64,000 nucleotides of DNA from Salegentibacter lacus (GTDB lineage Bacteria; Bacteroidota; Bacteroidia; Flavobacteriales; Flavobacteriaceae), in the NCBI RefSeq assembly GCF_020164555.1, contig NZ_JAIQZB010000008.1, positions 1-64,000 on the forward strand, in the 5' to 3' direction. This document shows positions 26,223 through 36,137 of this stretch, piece after piece. Position 1 is the first letter of the stretch. Every line of letters begins with the position of its first letter. The notes below the pieces were generated by a model that made no database searches, was not told where the DNA came from, and saw only the letters and a list, made by a program, of their open reading frames with translations. Position numbers and translations under genes: made by a program.

Positions 26223-27101
26223 ATGAGTACAGACACTATAAGCCCCGTTAAAGAAAAGCCGAAAGCCAAACCAAAATGGCTAAGGGTAAAACTCCCAACT
26301 GGTAAAAAATATACCGAACTTCGCAGCCTGGTAGACAAATATGATTTGCATACCATTTGTACTTCGGGAAGTTGCCCAAATATGGGAGAATGTTGGAGTG
26401 AAGGCACCGCTACCTTTATGATTTTGGGGAATGTTTGTACACGTTCCTGCGGATTTTGCGGTGTAAAAACCGGCCGCCCGGAAACGGTAGACTGGGACGA
26501 ACCCGAAAAAGTAGCACGTTCTATTAAAATAATGGGCATTAAGCACGCCGTGGTAACCAGTGTAGACCGGGACGATCTTAAAGATATGGGCTCTATTATT
26601 TGGGCGGAAACCGTAAAAGCTATTCGCCGAATGAACCCCGAAACTACTTTGGAAACACTAGTTCCAGATTTTCAGGGAAATGAACGTAACTTAGACCGAA
26701 TTATAGAAGTTATGCCAGAAGTGGTTTCTCATAATATGGAAACAGTAAAGCGTTTGACACGTGAGGTTAGAATTCAGGCTAAATACGATCGTAGTCTTGA
26801 AGTACTTCGTTACCTAAAAGATCAGGGAATTAATAGAACTAAATCTGGAATTATGCTTGGCCTTGGCGAGCAGGAAGATGAAGTGATTCAAACCCTGCAC
26901 GATCTTAGAAGTGTAAATGTAGATGTGGTAACTATTGGCCAATATTTGCAACCCAGTAAAAAGCACTTACCGGTTAAGCAATTTATTACGCCAGACCAGT
27001 TTAAGAAATACGAGGCTATTGGTCTTGATCTTGGATTTCGTCATGTAGAAAGTAGCGCTCTTGTTCGTTCTTCTTATAAAGCTCACAAACACATCGACTA
27101 A
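26223..27101 (+). CDS. lipA: lipoyl synthase
   Basis: LipA inserts two sulfur atoms into octanoyl groups on lipoyl domains. The 292-residue radical SAM protein has both clusters visible: the auxiliary cluster in [12 protein letters not shown] (Cx4Cx5C), the SAM cluster in CTRSCGFC (CxxxCxxC), and the C-terminal RSS motif in ALVRSSYKA. No lipB is in the window. gap follows 15 bp later. Confidence 0.96.
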   Translation: MSTDTISPVKEKPKAKPKWLRVKLPTGKKYTELRSLVDKYDLHTICTSGSCPNMGECWSEGTATFMILGNVCTRSCGFCGVKTGRPETVDWDEPEKVARSIKIMGIKHAVVTSVDRDDLKDMGSIIWAETVKAIRRMNPETTLETLVPDFQGNERNLDRIIEVMPEVVSHNMETVKRLTREVRIQAKYDRSLEVLRYLKDQGINRTKSGIMLGLGEQEDEVIQTLHDLRSVNVDVVTIGQYLQPSKKHLPVKQFITPDQFKKYEAIGLDLGFRHVESSALVRSSYKAHKHID

Positions 27102-27116
27102 GTTTTCCTTTATTAA

Positions 27117-28124
27117 ATGAATAAAAGCATCAATATTGCCATAAACGGTTTTGGCCGTATTGGGCGTAGTCTCTTTAGACTTTTAATCGAAAATGAAAGC
27201 ATTAATGTTGTTGCAATAAACGACCTGGCTGATGCTAAAACCCTTGCGCATTTACTAAAATACGATAGTATTCACGGCGTTTCCACAGCTCAAATCTCTT
27301 CAGAAGGGAATAGTATTATTGTAAATGGCAATTCAGTTCCATTACTAAACGTTGCTCATCCACAAGATATAGATTGGAGTAAATACGAAGTTGACACAGT
27401 AATAGAAGCTACCGGAAAATTTAAGACTTCAAAAGATCTTCAGCATCATATTGAAAACGGAGCGAAAAAAGTGATTTTATCGGTTCCACCGGAAGATGAA
27501 CAGATTAAAATGGTGGTGCTGGGAGTAAATGAGCATATTCTTGACGGCAGTGAGGAAATAATTTCCAATGCCAGCTGTACCACAAATAACGCCGCCCCAA
27601 TGCTGAAACTTATTCACGAGAATTTTAAAGTAGAGCAGGCTTATATAACGACAATACACTCCTATACTTCAGACCAAAGTCTGCACGACAAACCACATCG
27701 TGACCTAAGAAGAAGCCGTGCGGCAGCGCAATCTATAATTCCTACCACCACAGGAGCAGCAAAAGCCCTAACCGGTATCTTCCCTGATATTAGCGACGTA
27801 ATTGGTGGCTGCGGGATAAGAGTTCCCGTTCCCAATGGTTCTCTTACAGATATGACACTAAATGTGAGCAAGGAAACCAATATTGAAGAAATAAATGTAA
27901 TTTTTAAGCAAGCCTCAGAAACTTCTTTAAAAGGAATTCTTAGTTATACCGAAGATCCTATAGTATCTATTGACATTAATAACAATCCGCATTCTTGTAT
28001 ATTTGACTCACAAATGACCTCGGTAATAGGTGGAAAATTAATTAAGATTATTGGTTGGTACGATAATGAAATCGGGTATTCCAGTCGTCTTGTCGATTTA
28101 ATTTCTATCGTTAATGATAAATAA
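27117..28124 (+). CDS. gap: glyceraldehyde-3-phosphate dehydrogenase
   Basis: This is a type I GAPDH of 335 residues with the NAD-binding NGFGRIGRSLFRLL, the catalytic Cys in SNASCTTNNAAPM, the His in TTIHSYTSDQS, and PTTTGAAKA. VAINDLAD fits an NAD enzyme. Its place after lipA could reflect central metabolism control or chance. A hybrid kinase gene follows after 39 bp. Confidence 0.95.
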   Translation: MNKSINIAINGFGRIGRSLFRLLIENESINVVAINDLADAKTLAHLLKYDSIHGVSTAQISSEGNSIIVNGNSVPLLNVAHPQDIDWSKYEVDTVIEATGKFKTSKDLQHHIENGAKKVILSVPPEDEQIKMVVLGVNEHILDGSEEIISNASCTTNNAAPMLKLIHENFKVEQAYITTIHSYTSDQSLHDKPHRDLRRSRAAAQSIIPTTTGAAKALTGIFPDISDVIGGCGIRVPVPNGSLTDMTLNVSKETNIEEINVIFKQASETSLKGILSYTEDPIVSIDINNNPHSCIFDSQMTSVIGGKLIKIIGWYDNEIGYSSRLVDLISIVNDK

Positions 28125-28163
28125 CTATATTTATCGAGATAAGCGTTTAGCTGAATTTCCCGA

Positions 28164-30389
28164 ATGAAGAACTTTACCTTTATACTACTTTTCGCATTTT
28201 GGTGCAATCTTTCGTATGCACTACAGTTAAATCACACTGAAGATACTCCGGTTGCAAATGACAAAATTCAGCAATTATTGAATGATGCTGAAGTTTCTGT
28301 AAATATGTTGGATTTTGATAATGCTATCGAACAACTAAATTCTTCCCTGGAACTTTCAAAATCAATAAACGACAAACGTGCTATTGCCCTTTCCAGTAGT
28401 ATTCTCGCCAAACTTTACTATTTAAGGCACGATTTTGATAAAGCAATTACTGAACTACAACGGGCAATTTCCATTCAAAGAGAAATTAACGATCAGGAAG
28501 GTTTGGCTTATAGTTATGTGAATTTCGCCAAAATTTTTATGGCTCAACTCGATAAAACAAGAGCCGATCGTTATTTAAATCTCGCAGAAGAGATCTATCT
28601 AAAACTGGATAACGAAGTATACCTGGGAATCATAGATTTAAACCGGGCAATTATAGTTCTAAATACTGAAAATCAGCCTGGGCAGGCACTTAACCTTCTT
28701 CAGAGAGCAAAAAATAGAATCTCTGATTCTAAAAAACTATATGAAATTTCGCGACTTTACTACTATACTGCTCGTGCCCATTTAGAATTGGAAAATTACG
28801 AATTGGCCGAAGAAAATAGTAGAAAGGTTCTCGATATTGCTTATGCTCAAAATTTTGGTGGGATGATTATGACTGCCAATAATCTACTGAGCCAAATAAA
28901 TGAAGAAACCGGGGATTTTGAATCTTCATTAGTCTTTCTTCAAAAAAGTTTTGCCCGTAAGGATTCTATTATTGCTATGAATAATGCAATACTCGCCGAA
29001 GAGATGAATGCTAAATACGGTGTAGATGCATTACAAAGCAGCTTAAACGAATTAAGCCTACAAAATGCAGAACAGGAAAGGAATTTAAAGGTTAATAAAC
29101 TTACCACAATTCTTAGTGTGGCGCTTATTACTATTTTATCACTTTTAACCCTTTCCCTTTACAAGAATAATAACTTAAGGGCGCGCGCTAACGAACTGCT
29201 GCAAAAGAAAAATACTGAATTAACAAAGGCCAAAGAAAACGCCGAAAAAGCTTCCCTGGCTAAAGCACAATTCCTTTCTACCATAACCCACGAATTAAGA
29301 ACACCCTTATACGCTGTAACCGGCCTCACCCATTTATTGCTGGAAGAAAGCCCTACCGAAAATCAGAAAGAACATCTTAATTCGCTTAAATTTTCCGGGG
29401 AATACCTGCTTTCACTCATCAATAATATATTAGATCTCAACAAGCTGGAAGCTAATAAAGTAGAGATTATGGAAGCTTCTTTTGATCTTAGAAAGCGAAT
29501 ATCAGATGTGCTGGTTGCTCTAAAAAATTCAGCCGATGAGAAAAATACCGAAATTCATTTTAATTACGATGATTCTATTCCGCAGGAACTAAAAGGAGAT
29601 CCTTTAAAAATTTCCCAGATTCTTATAAACCTAATCGGAAACTCTATAAAATTCACCGAAGACGGCGATATATGGATCAATGTTACTAAAAACAGCCGTG
29701 AAGGAAATATTGTTCTACTGGATTTTGAAATTAAAGATAATGGGGAAGGAATTAGTAAAGAAAAGCAAAAAGCCATTTTTGAAAATTTCACCCAGGGATC
29801 TACGCAAATTAACCGCAAATTTGGTGGTACTGGACTAGGCCTTTCTATTGTAAAAAACTTACTTAGTTTGCTTGGCAGTGAAATAAAGTTAGAAAGTGAT
29901 CTGGGCAAAGGTTCTACATTTGCTTTTCAGTTAAAATTTGAAGCCAAAGAGGTTGAAAATATGCTTAACAATAGTCCTAGAATTGAAGATGAACCGGCAG
30001 AAGATAAATTAGAAGGCAAAAACATTCTTATTGTTGAAGATAATAAGATAAATCAAATGATTACCCGAAAGATTTTGGAAAAACATGGGGTTAAATGTGA
30101 AGTGGCCGATAACGGAACCATTGCCATAGAAAAAACCAAGGAAAAAGATTACGATCTTATTCTTATGGATATTCATATGCCTGGAATCAGCGGTATTGAA
30201 GCCACGAAAGAGATTAGAAAATTTAATTCTGAAATTCCTATAATTGCTCTAACCGCGGTAACTTTAGATGATAACCTCGAAGAATTCTTCTTGAATGGCT
30301 TTAGTGACATTATCCCTAAACCATACAAAACTGAAGAGTTCTTCCTTAAAATTAACAGGCAATTAGCTATTAAGGAAAACGCCGTTTAA
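28164..30389 (+). CDS. TPR-containing hybrid sensor histidine kinase
   Basis: The 741-residue protein has a signal peptide, then several tetratricopeptide repeats in the periplasmic half (about 30-270). A membrane segment follows near 315-335, then a coiled coil and HisKA with the phospho-acceptor His at 376 (STITHELRTPLYAV). The ATPase domain carries FGGTGLGLSIVKN, and a C-terminal receiver has the acceptor Asp at 669 (LILMDIHMPGIS). A TPR sensor region is common in Bacteroidota. No response regulator lies beside it, so the output may go through a phosphorelay elsewhere. Confidence 0.92.
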   Translation: MKNFTFILLFAFWCNLSYALQLNHTEDTPVANDKIQQLLNDAEVSVNMLDFDNAIEQLNSSLELSKSINDKRAIALSSSILAKLYYLRHDFDKAITELQRAISIQREINDQEGLAYSYVNFAKIFMAQLDKTRADRYLNLAEEIYLKLDNEVYLGIIDLNRAIIVLNTENQPGQALNLLQRAKNRISDSKKLYEISRLYYYTARAHLELENYELAEENSRKVLDIAYAQNFGGMIMTANNLLSQINEETGDFESSLVFLQKSFARKDSIIAMNNAILAEEMNAKYGVDALQSSLNELSLQNAEQERNLKVNKLTTILSVALITILSLLTLSLYKNNNLRARANELLQKKNTELTKAKENAEKASLAKAQFLSTITHELRTPLYAVTGLTHLLLEESPTENQKEHLNSLKFSGEYLLSLINNILDLNKLEANKVEIMEASFDLRKRISDVLVALKNSADEKNTEIHFNYDDSIPQELKGDPLKISQILINLIGNSIKFTEDGDIWINVTKNSREGNIVLLDFEIKDNGEGISKEKQKAIFENFTQGSTQINRKFGGTGLGLSIVKNLLSLLGSEIKLESDLGKGSTFAFQLKFEAKEVENMLNNSPRIEDEPAEDKLEGKNILIVEDNKINQMITRKILEKHGVKCEVADNGTIAIEKTKEKDYDLILMDIHMPGISGIEATKEIRKFNSEIPIIALTAVTLDDNLEEFFLNGFSDIIPKPYKTEEFFLKINRQLAIKENAV

Positions 30390-30473
30390 CCCTATGGCAC
30401 GCACTTTGTAAATCCTGGGTTAATTGAATTATATATCGAAGAATAAACATATATAGTTTGAATTAGCCAAAAT

Positions 30474-30504
30474 AAAAATGAGGTGTGAATTCACCTCATT
30501 TTTT
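30474..30504. terminator. bidirectional terminator between kinase and lpxK
   Basis: AAAAATGAGGTG (30474-30485) and CACCTCATTTTT (30492-30503) are exact inverses with A/T tails on both sides. The lpxK stop codon lies inside the right arm. Confidence 0.75.
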
Positions 30505-31500
30505 ATGCACAAAATTCAGTATCTCCTGCCTGAATTCTTCTTCTTTACATAGAAATGCAGTCTTTACCGGCAAATAAAATAACTGTTCATTTTTAAAATT
30601 CTCTCTTAGCCTAACGTAATCTTTCTCGGTAGTTAAAAGCAGTGGTTCTTTTTTTAATTGCGCCAATTCAGTTGCAGTAAAATTATGATGATCTTTAAAA
30701 GCCAAATGTTTAAAATCAAGTCCTTTTTCCTTTAAATAATTTGTAAGCGGTTTTGGATTTGCAATTCCTGTAACGAGTGTAAGTTTTTTATCTTTTAAGA
30801 TGGTTAATTTCTCCTTACTGCTTTCAGAAATTATTTCTTCATCGTACTCAATGAAACTAAAATAAAGTTGTTGATAGTTCTGTAATTTAAGTTTACGCCG
30901 GATTGTTTCCATTTCTGGTTTAGTAAGTTTTGGCGGACACTTAGTCACAGTTACTATTCTTGCCCGGTCTGCACCCACCGTGGGCTCGCGCAAATACCCT
31001 GTAGGCAGCATAAAATCGTTCACATAGAGATCGCCGTAAGTGGTAAGTAAAATATTGAGCCCAGCTCTAACTTTCCTATGCTGAAAAGCATCATCCAGTA
31101 AAATTATTTCAGCATTTTCCTGCTGAAGTTTTTCAATCCCATGTTGCCTATCGGCATCTACAGCAATAAGCGCTTCTTTAAACTTTCTTTTAAATTGCAG
31201 AGGCTCATCTCCTACTTCAGCTGCGGTTTCATTTCCGCTTAATACCTTATAGCCTTTAGTAGTTCGCTTATAACCACGGCTTAGCGTTGCCACCTCAAAA
31301 TCGGGTAGTAAAAGTTTCAGCAAATATTCTATCATTGGAGATTTTCCGGTTCCTCCAGTATTTAAGTTTCCAACACAAATTACAGGAAAATCATAGGTTT
31401 TAGATTTCAAAATTCCGGAGTTATAAAACAAATTCCTGCTCCACGTGATAAATCCATACAATAAAGCAAAGGGAAGTAGCATTTTTCGTAAAATCTTCAT
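30496..31500 (-). CDS. lpxK: tetraacyldisaccharide 4'-kinase
   Basis: LpxK phosphorylates the lipid A precursor at the 4' position. The 334-residue protein has a membrane-associated N-terminal segment and the P-loop VGNLNTGGTGKSPM, then LLDDAFQHRKVRAGLNILL and VTKCPPKLT. It is divergent from the Nif3-like gene. Confidence 0.93.
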   Translation of the reverse strand: MKILRKMLLPFALLYGFITWSRNLFYNSGILKSKTYDFPVICVGNLNTGGTGKSPMIEYLLKLLLPDFEVATLSRGYKRTTKGYKVLSGNETAAEVGDEPLQFKRKFKEALIAVDADRQHGIEKLQQENAEIILLDDAFQHRKVRAGLNILLTTYGDLYVNDFMLPTGYLREPTVGADRARIVTVTKCPPKLTKPEMETIRRKLKLQNYQQLYFSFIEYDEEIISESSKEKLTILKDKKLTLVTGIANPKPLTNYLKEKGLDFKHLAFKDHHNFTATELAQLKKEPLLLTTEKDYVRLRENFKNEQLFYLPVKTAFLCKEEEFRQEILNFVHKK

Positions 31501-31520
31501 ACAGGGCGGGCTATAATAAT

Positions 31521-31528
31521 TATATTTG
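31521..31528 (+). promoter_or_regulatory. putative promoter of the Nif3-like gene
   Basis: TATATTTG, a perfect -7 box, lies about 77 bases before the start at 31605. It could leave a 70-base leader. No -33 box is clear. Confidence 0.4.
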
Positions 31529-31604
31529 AAGTTGGGCTGAAATTACAACTACTACGAAATTAATAAAAAGCAACCTGCTACGTTTATAAAAACAGAAAAA
31601 CAAG

Positions 31605-32699
31605 ATGCTTGTAAAAGAAGTTATTGATATAATTGAAGAATTTGCACCTTCTGCTTACGCCGAAGACTTTGATAATGTAGGTCTTTTGGTGGGCGATAAG
31701 AACGCTACTGTAAGCGGTGCGCTTATCACTTTAGACACTTTGGAAACTGTGGTAGACGAGGCCATTGATAAAAATTGCAACCTCATTATTAGTTTCCATC
31801 CAATTATATTTTCGGGTTTAAAAAAACTTACCGGAAAAGACTATGTAGAAAGAACGGTAATTAAAGCAATTAAAAACGATATCGCCATTTATACCATTCA
31901 CACCGCACTGGATAATCAATATAAAGGTGTAAACGATATGATTTGCGAAAAGATAGGCCTTAAAAACCGGCAGATATTAATTCTGCGTAAAAACAGTATA
32001 AAGAAACTTACCACTTTTGTTCCGAATAAACAGGCTGCAGAGGTTAGAAAAGCTCTTTTTGATGCCGGTGGAGGAAGCATTGGCAATTATGATAATTGCA
32101 GCTTCAATTTAAAAGGAGAAGGAAGTTTTAAACCTAATGAAGAAGCTAATCCCGTAATTGGAAAACGAGGGGAAGTTCATCTTGAAGAGGAGACCCAAAT
32201 CGGACTTATTTATCCTTCTCACTTAGAAAAAAAGCTGCTTCAGGCACTTTTTAGCTCTCACCCTTACGAGGAAGTAGCGTATGAGGTAAGCGCTTTAGAG
32301 AATGAAAATCAACATTTGGGAATGGGAATGATAGGAGAATTAGAATCTCCAGAAGATGAAAAAAGCTTTTTAAAACGTATAAAAAATGTATTCAATTGTG
32401 GATGTATTAGACATTCTGAATTCCGAGGAAAACCAATTAAAAAAGTAGCAGTTCTGGGAGGTAGCGGAAGTTTTGCTATTAACCAGGCAAAAGCTGCCGG
32501 GGCCGATATTTATCTAACTGCCGACCTAAAATACCACGACTTTTATAAAGCAGATAAAGACCTCATTTTAGGCGATATTGGTCACTATGAAAGTGAGCAA
32601 TACACAAAAGATTTATTACATTCTTATCTTACAAAAAAAATTAGTAATTTTGCACTTATTTTAGGAGAGACAAACACCAATCCAATCAAGTATATATAA
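31605..32699 (+). CDS. Nif3-like dinuclear metal-centre protein
   Basis: The 364-residue protein belongs to the NIF3/YbgI family. Metal-binding segments are FHPIIFSGLKKLTGK and YTIHTALDN in the first half, and KYHDFYKADK and LGDIGHYESEQY in the second. A central inserted domain of about 100 residues (about 125-220) is seen in the longer members. Members form hexamers; the function is not settled, though GTP cyclohydrolase activity has been proposed. It is followed after 2 bp by the coiled-coil gene, a pairing common across Bacteroidota. Confidence 0.9.
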   Translation: MLVKEVIDIIEEFAPSAYAEDFDNVGLLVGDKNATVSGALITLDTLETVVDEAIDKNCNLIISFHPIIFSGLKKLTGKDYVERTVIKAIKNDIAIYTIHTALDNQYKGVNDMICEKIGLKNRQILILRKNSIKKLTTFVPNKQAAEVRKALFDAGGGSIGNYDNCSFNLKGEGSFKPNEEANPVIGKRGEVHLEEETQIGLIYPSHLEKKLLQALFSSHPYEEVAYEVSALENENQHLGMGMIGELESPEDEKSFLKRIKNVFNCGCIRHSEFRGKPIKKVAVLGGSGSFAINQAKAAGADIYLTADLKYHDFYKADKDLILGDIGHYESEQYTKDLLHSYLTKKISNFALILGETNTNPIKYI

Positions 32700-32701
32700 C
32701 T

Positions 32702-33481
32702 ATGGCAAAAAAGAACGATGTTACTGTAGAAGACAAGTTAAGAGCGTTGTACGACCTTCAACTGGTTGATTCCAGAATTGACGAAATAAGGAACGTACGC
32801 GGTGAGCTTCCGCTGGAAGTGGAAGATTTGGAGGATGAAGTAGCCGGATTGAGCAAGCGTTTGGATAAAATGGATGCCGATATTGAGGTAATCGAGAACG
32901 ACATAAAGAGCAAGAAGAATCTTATTGATGAGTCTAAGGTGACCATGAAGAAATATGCTGAGCAGCAAAAAAACGTGCGTAACAACCGCGAGTTTAATGC
33001 GCTTAGCAAAGAAGTTGAGTTTCAGGAATTGGAAATAGAGCTTGCCGAGAAACACATCAAAGAATACCGCGCTCAAATTGAGCAGAAAAAAGAGGTTATC
33101 GAGCAAACAAAAGGGCGTCTTGAAGAAAGGAAAAAACACCTGGAACACAAAAAAAGTGAACTTAACGAGATCCTGGCCGAAACTGAAAAAGAAGAACAGG
33201 CACTAATCAAAAAATCTGCTGAATTCGAGAAGAATATTGAAGATCGTCTTGTTAATGCATATAAAAGAATTAGAACCAATGTTAAAAACGGACTTGCTAT
33301 TGTTCCCGTAGAACGTGGAGCTTCCGGAGGTTCTTACTTTACTATTCCGCCACAGGTAATTATGGAAATTGCCGGTAGAAAAAAGATCATTACCGATGAG
33401 CACAGTGGGAGGATCCTGGTAGACGAAGAACTTGCTAAAGAAGAGCAGGAAAAAATGCAAAATCTTTTCGCTAAGGTTTAA
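32702..33481 (+). CDS. coiled-coil protein with degenerate C-terminal zinc ribbon (DUF164-like)
   Basis: This 259-residue protein has a long coiled coil, about residues 30-180, followed by a C-terminal segment VPVERGASGGSYFTIPPQ and KKIITDEHSGRILVDEEL. It aligns by eye with the zf-RING_7/DUF164 C4 zinc ribbon, in which the four cysteines are at GACGGC and CEHCGRI-type places. Here these are Ser, Ser, Asp and Ser, so no zinc can bind in the usual way. The role in the cell is unknown. It is coupled to the Nif3-like gene. Confidence 0.8.
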   Translation: MAKKNDVTVEDKLRALYDLQLVDSRIDEIRNVRGELPLEVEDLEDEVAGLSKRLDKMDADIEVIENDIKSKKNLIDESKVTMKKYAEQQKNVRNNREFNALSKEVEFQELEIELAEKHIKEYRAQIEQKKEVIEQTKGRLEERKKHLEHKKSELNEILAETEKEEQALIKKSAEFEKNIEDRLVNAYKRIRTNVKNGLAIVPVERGASGGSYFTIPPQVIMEIAGRKKIITDEHSGRILVDEELAKEEQEKMQNLFAKV

Positions 33482-33503
33482 AAGCGAGCTTAAAGAATCA
33501 TCT

Positions 33504-33540
33504 AAAAACCGTCTAAAAATTACTTTTTAGACGGTTTTTT
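33504..33540 (+). terminator. terminator after the coiled-coil gene
   Basis: AAAAACCGTCTAAAAA (33504-33519) pairs exactly with TTTTTAGACGGTTTTT (33524-33539) across a four-base loop and ends in T bases. A weaker imperfect inverted repeat at 33560-33607 may end the convergent lipoprotein transcript. Confidence 0.8.
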
Positions 33541-33628
33541 ATTTTTGAGTTATTGTCATAAAATAAAAAAGAGACTAATCTTTTGAGACAGCCTCTTCCT
33601 TTATTTTATAAATTTATTGTTTCAAATA

Positions 33629-34267
33629 TTAGTCATGGCATTCTATAGAGCAGGCTTCAATGGCAGTGAACCATCCTTTTCCATTCGTTAATGCAACCGT
33701 AGGAACTCCATTTGTATTAGAACAAACTTCAGATGCAGCTCTACATTGTTTTACAACAGCTTGTTGAGACATTTCGATCATAGCTCCTATTACGGGAGAA
33801 GGTTCTTCTAACATAGGGTCTCCGTGCCATTTGTTTAAAGATGCATTAGCCTTGCCCGGCTTATACAGTACTGAAGAGAGAACCTCGCCAGTACTTAATT
33901 CTGCATCAAATTTTAAGAAGCCGTTTTTTAATTCTTCAAAATTTGAAAATACCATATATTCATCGGTATTGGGATTAGTTATCATTAAACCTTCAATAGC
34001 GTGCTTGTTAGTTGACGTTGCATCATATGATAATTCATTTACGAATTTGAAGTTAAAATCCCAATTGTCACTAAGAAATTTAGCGGTTTCACCGGATTTC
34101 TTAAAAATGTAGGTGGCCGATTGAATTTTAAGAACGCCGTCATTCTCTAAAGCCAATTCCTGTTCCAGCTCCTGGACAGTAGCATTTTCTTCAGATTCTG
34201 TACTGCAGGATTGCAATGTAATTGTAAATATAAAAATCCCTAAAAATAATTTCGTAATATTTTTCAT
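33629..34267 (-). CDS. unknown lipoprotein with cysteine-rich tail
   Basis: The protein is 212 residues long. A lipoprotein signal (ITLQSC) is followed by an acidic linker and a domain of unknown fold. Near the C-terminus are four cysteines in VKQCRAASEVCSNTNG and EACSIECHD, which could form disulfides. I recognise no family. The convergent neighbour ends in a strong terminator, and the upstream gap is long, so it is likely a single gene. Confidence 0.65.
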   Translation of the reverse strand: MKNITKLFLGIFIFTITLQSCSTESEENATVQELEQELALENDGVLKIQSATYIFKKSGETAKFLSDNWDFNFKFVNELSYDATSTNKHAIEGLMITNPNTDEYMVFSNFEELKNGFLKFDAELSTGEVLSSVLYKPGKANASLNKWHGDPMLEEPSPVIGAMIEMSQQAVVKQCRAASEVCSNTNGVPTVALTNGKGWFTAIEACSIECHD

Positions 34268-34659
34268 TTAGATTTTGGTATAAAATTGATTAGTTTATTT
34301 TTCAGTAATAAAGAAACAAGATGTACTTGATTACTATCTTGTTTTATGTCGATTTACACTTTCGTATACCCGACTTTGGGGTTGTTTTTTTACATATAAT
34401 CTTGTTTAAAGTTTTCTATTAGAGGGTCTTACTTTTGTCATTAATTATCTCGTCTAATTATTGTTTATGTAAATCTATTAAATTTTGTTAATTTTTATAA
34501 GTTTCTCTCAATAAATTAAATATTTCAATTTAAAAATCTGTTTCATTTTTCAACTAGCTCTTATATCGAAAATTTAGGTTTTTTATTGATTAACAAGCTT
34601 TTCACATTATTAATCTATTTTAGAGCTACCTTTATTTCAAATAACTAATACCCTCAATT
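34268..34659. other. 392-base AT-rich intergenic region
   Basis: This lies between two divergent lipoprotein genes. It contains a hairpin with AAACAAGAT (34314-34322) and ATCTTGTTT (34336-34344), which could be a terminator-like structure, and a -7-like TACCTTTA at 34627-34634 in front of the right-hand gene. I see no coding frame. Confidence 0.5.
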
Positions 34660-35268
34660 ATGAAATTTTATGCAATCTTACTTTGCTTAATTTTTATTTT
34701 GGTATCCTGCAAAAATGATGATAAAGACCAGGAAAGCGAGCCTGATTTCGAAACTGAACAAACTGAAAATAATGGCCTTTCTGAGCGCAGTGCTGAAGAT
34801 TCCGCTTCAAAACCCAATTCAGACTATAATAAGACAGAAAAAGAAACTTTAGAATCTCCCAATACAGGTGCAAACGATTCGGAAAAATCTTCTTTAGCAA
34901 TTACTCCCGGCACCCTCTATGTAAAAACGGATGAAAGTGATGCTAATTGTAGCTGTTATTGTTTAGAATTAGATATAAACAAGAATACTGTATTATGCCT
35001 TTCAGAAGATGAAATGTATATAAATGCCAGATTCTCAAAAACCGGAAATGAAATAGATATCTATTTCGTAAGTCCATCAAATAGAAATACCAACGAAGAT
35101 CTCCCCTGGGAAGATTTTGATACCAATAATCCTATCGCTATACTGAGCCCAGGAGAAAATGGAAATATGGAGTTAGATTGGAAAGGTTTTTATATAAATG
35201 GAGAACTCGCTGTAGATTATGCTATTTATGGCAAAAAAACACTTGAAGGAACTTATAAAAAACAATAA
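34660..35268 (+). CDS. unknown acidic lipoprotein
   Basis: The 202-residue protein has a lipoprotein signal (LIFILVSC), a long acidic, disordered Ser/Glu/Thr stretch (about 22-80) and a small globular C-terminal domain with a CSCYCLELD cysteine cluster. I do not recognise it. Just 4 bp separates it from msrA, so the two probably work in one transcript; extracytoplasmic thiol chemistry is an idea, not evidence. Confidence 0.65.
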   Translation: MKFYAILLCLIFILVSCKNDDKDQESEPDFETEQTENNGLSERSAEDSASKPNSDYNKTEKETLESPNTGANDSEKSSLAITPGTLYVKTDESDANCSCYCLELDINKNTVLCLSEDEMYINARFSKTGNEIDIYFVSPSNRNTNEDLPWEDFDTNNPIAILSPGENGNMELDWKGFYINGELAVDYAIYGKKTLEGTYKKQ

Positions 35269-35272
35269 TTAA

Positions 35273-35935
35273 ATGAAACGATTTTTCTTACCTACGTTTA
35301 TATTCTTATTAATTTCCTGCGGAAATAACGCCCAGCAAAAAACAGTTACCAAACCCGAAATAGCCAATGCCGATCCTGTGGAAGTTCCCGCAGAAAACGG
35401 TTATGAAAAAGCCTATTTCGCCAGCGGATGTTTTTGGTGTGTAGAAGCTATTTACGAAAGTATAGAAGGCGTAAAAGAAGCGGTTTCCGGTTACGCGGGC
35501 GGGCATACTAAAAACCCTACATACGAATCCAGCAACACCGGAAGAACCGGTCATGCTGAAGCCGTAGAAGTTATTTACAACCCAGAAGTAGTGAGTTTTG
35601 AAACCCTGGTAGAGGTTTATTTTGGTTCTCAAGATCCTACCCAGGTAAATGGGCAGGGGCCAGATATTGGTTCTCAGTACCGTTCTATTATATTTTATCA
35701 AAATAAGGAGCAAAAAGATATCATCAATAAGGTAAAAAATGAAGTAGCAAAAAATTATGAAGAGCCTATTGCTGCCGAAATTTTACCTTTTCAAAAATTC
35801 TGGGTAGCTGAAGATTATCACCAGAATTACGAAAAGAATAATCCTAACAACCCCTATATTCAAAAGGTTTCTATTCCAAGATTGAATCGCTTCAAAGAAA
35901 AATTTCCCGAAATTCTCAAAGATAATTCACATTAA
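35273..35935 (+). CDS. msrA: peptide-methionine (S)-S-oxide reductase, lipoprotein form
   Basis: MsrA repairs oxidised methionine. The 220-residue protein carries GCFWC in ASGCFWCVEAIYESIEG, then VSGYAGGHTKNPTYE and GSQYRSIIFY. The N-terminus, ending LLISCGNN, is a lipoprotein signal, so it acts outside the cytoplasm, probably on envelope proteins. No MsrB is nearby. Confidence 0.93.
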   Translation: MKRFFLPTFIFLLISCGNNAQQKTVTKPEIANADPVEVPAENGYEKAYFASGCFWCVEAIYESIEGVKEAVSGYAGGHTKNPTYESSNTGRTGHAEAVEVIYNPEVVSFETLVEVYFGSQDPTQVNGQGPDIGSQYRSIIFYQNKEQKDIINKVKNEVAKNYEEPIAAEILPFQKFWVAEDYHQNYEKNNPNNPYIQKVSIPRLNRFKEKFPEILKDNSH

Positions 35936-35977
35936 TCTTTGGGTAAATTTGTTCTAACTAAACGCTTTTTAATAATA

Positions 35978-36018
35978 AATATATTCGGCTTTATTTAATA
36001 GGGCCGAATATGTATTTT
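35978..36018 (+). terminator. possible terminator after msrA
   Basis: ATATTCGGC (35981-35989) pairs with GCCGAATAT (36003-36011), with partial extension on both sides and T bases after. It is weaker than the others here. Confidence 0.5.
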
Positions 36019-36137
36019 TACAGCAGAAAATACTTTTTAGGACAGGTCGCAAAATTTAAAATCCAAAACCATTAACTTTTGGAGTCACCCTCGTAAAATT
36101 TTAAAGCTCACATATTGAGTAAAACAACAGAAAACGA

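Noticed and set aside
33560-33607. Second terminator between the coiled-coil gene and the unknown lipoprotein
   Set aside because: The arms pair only imperfectly, so I mention it within the neighbouring terminator and do not list it separately.
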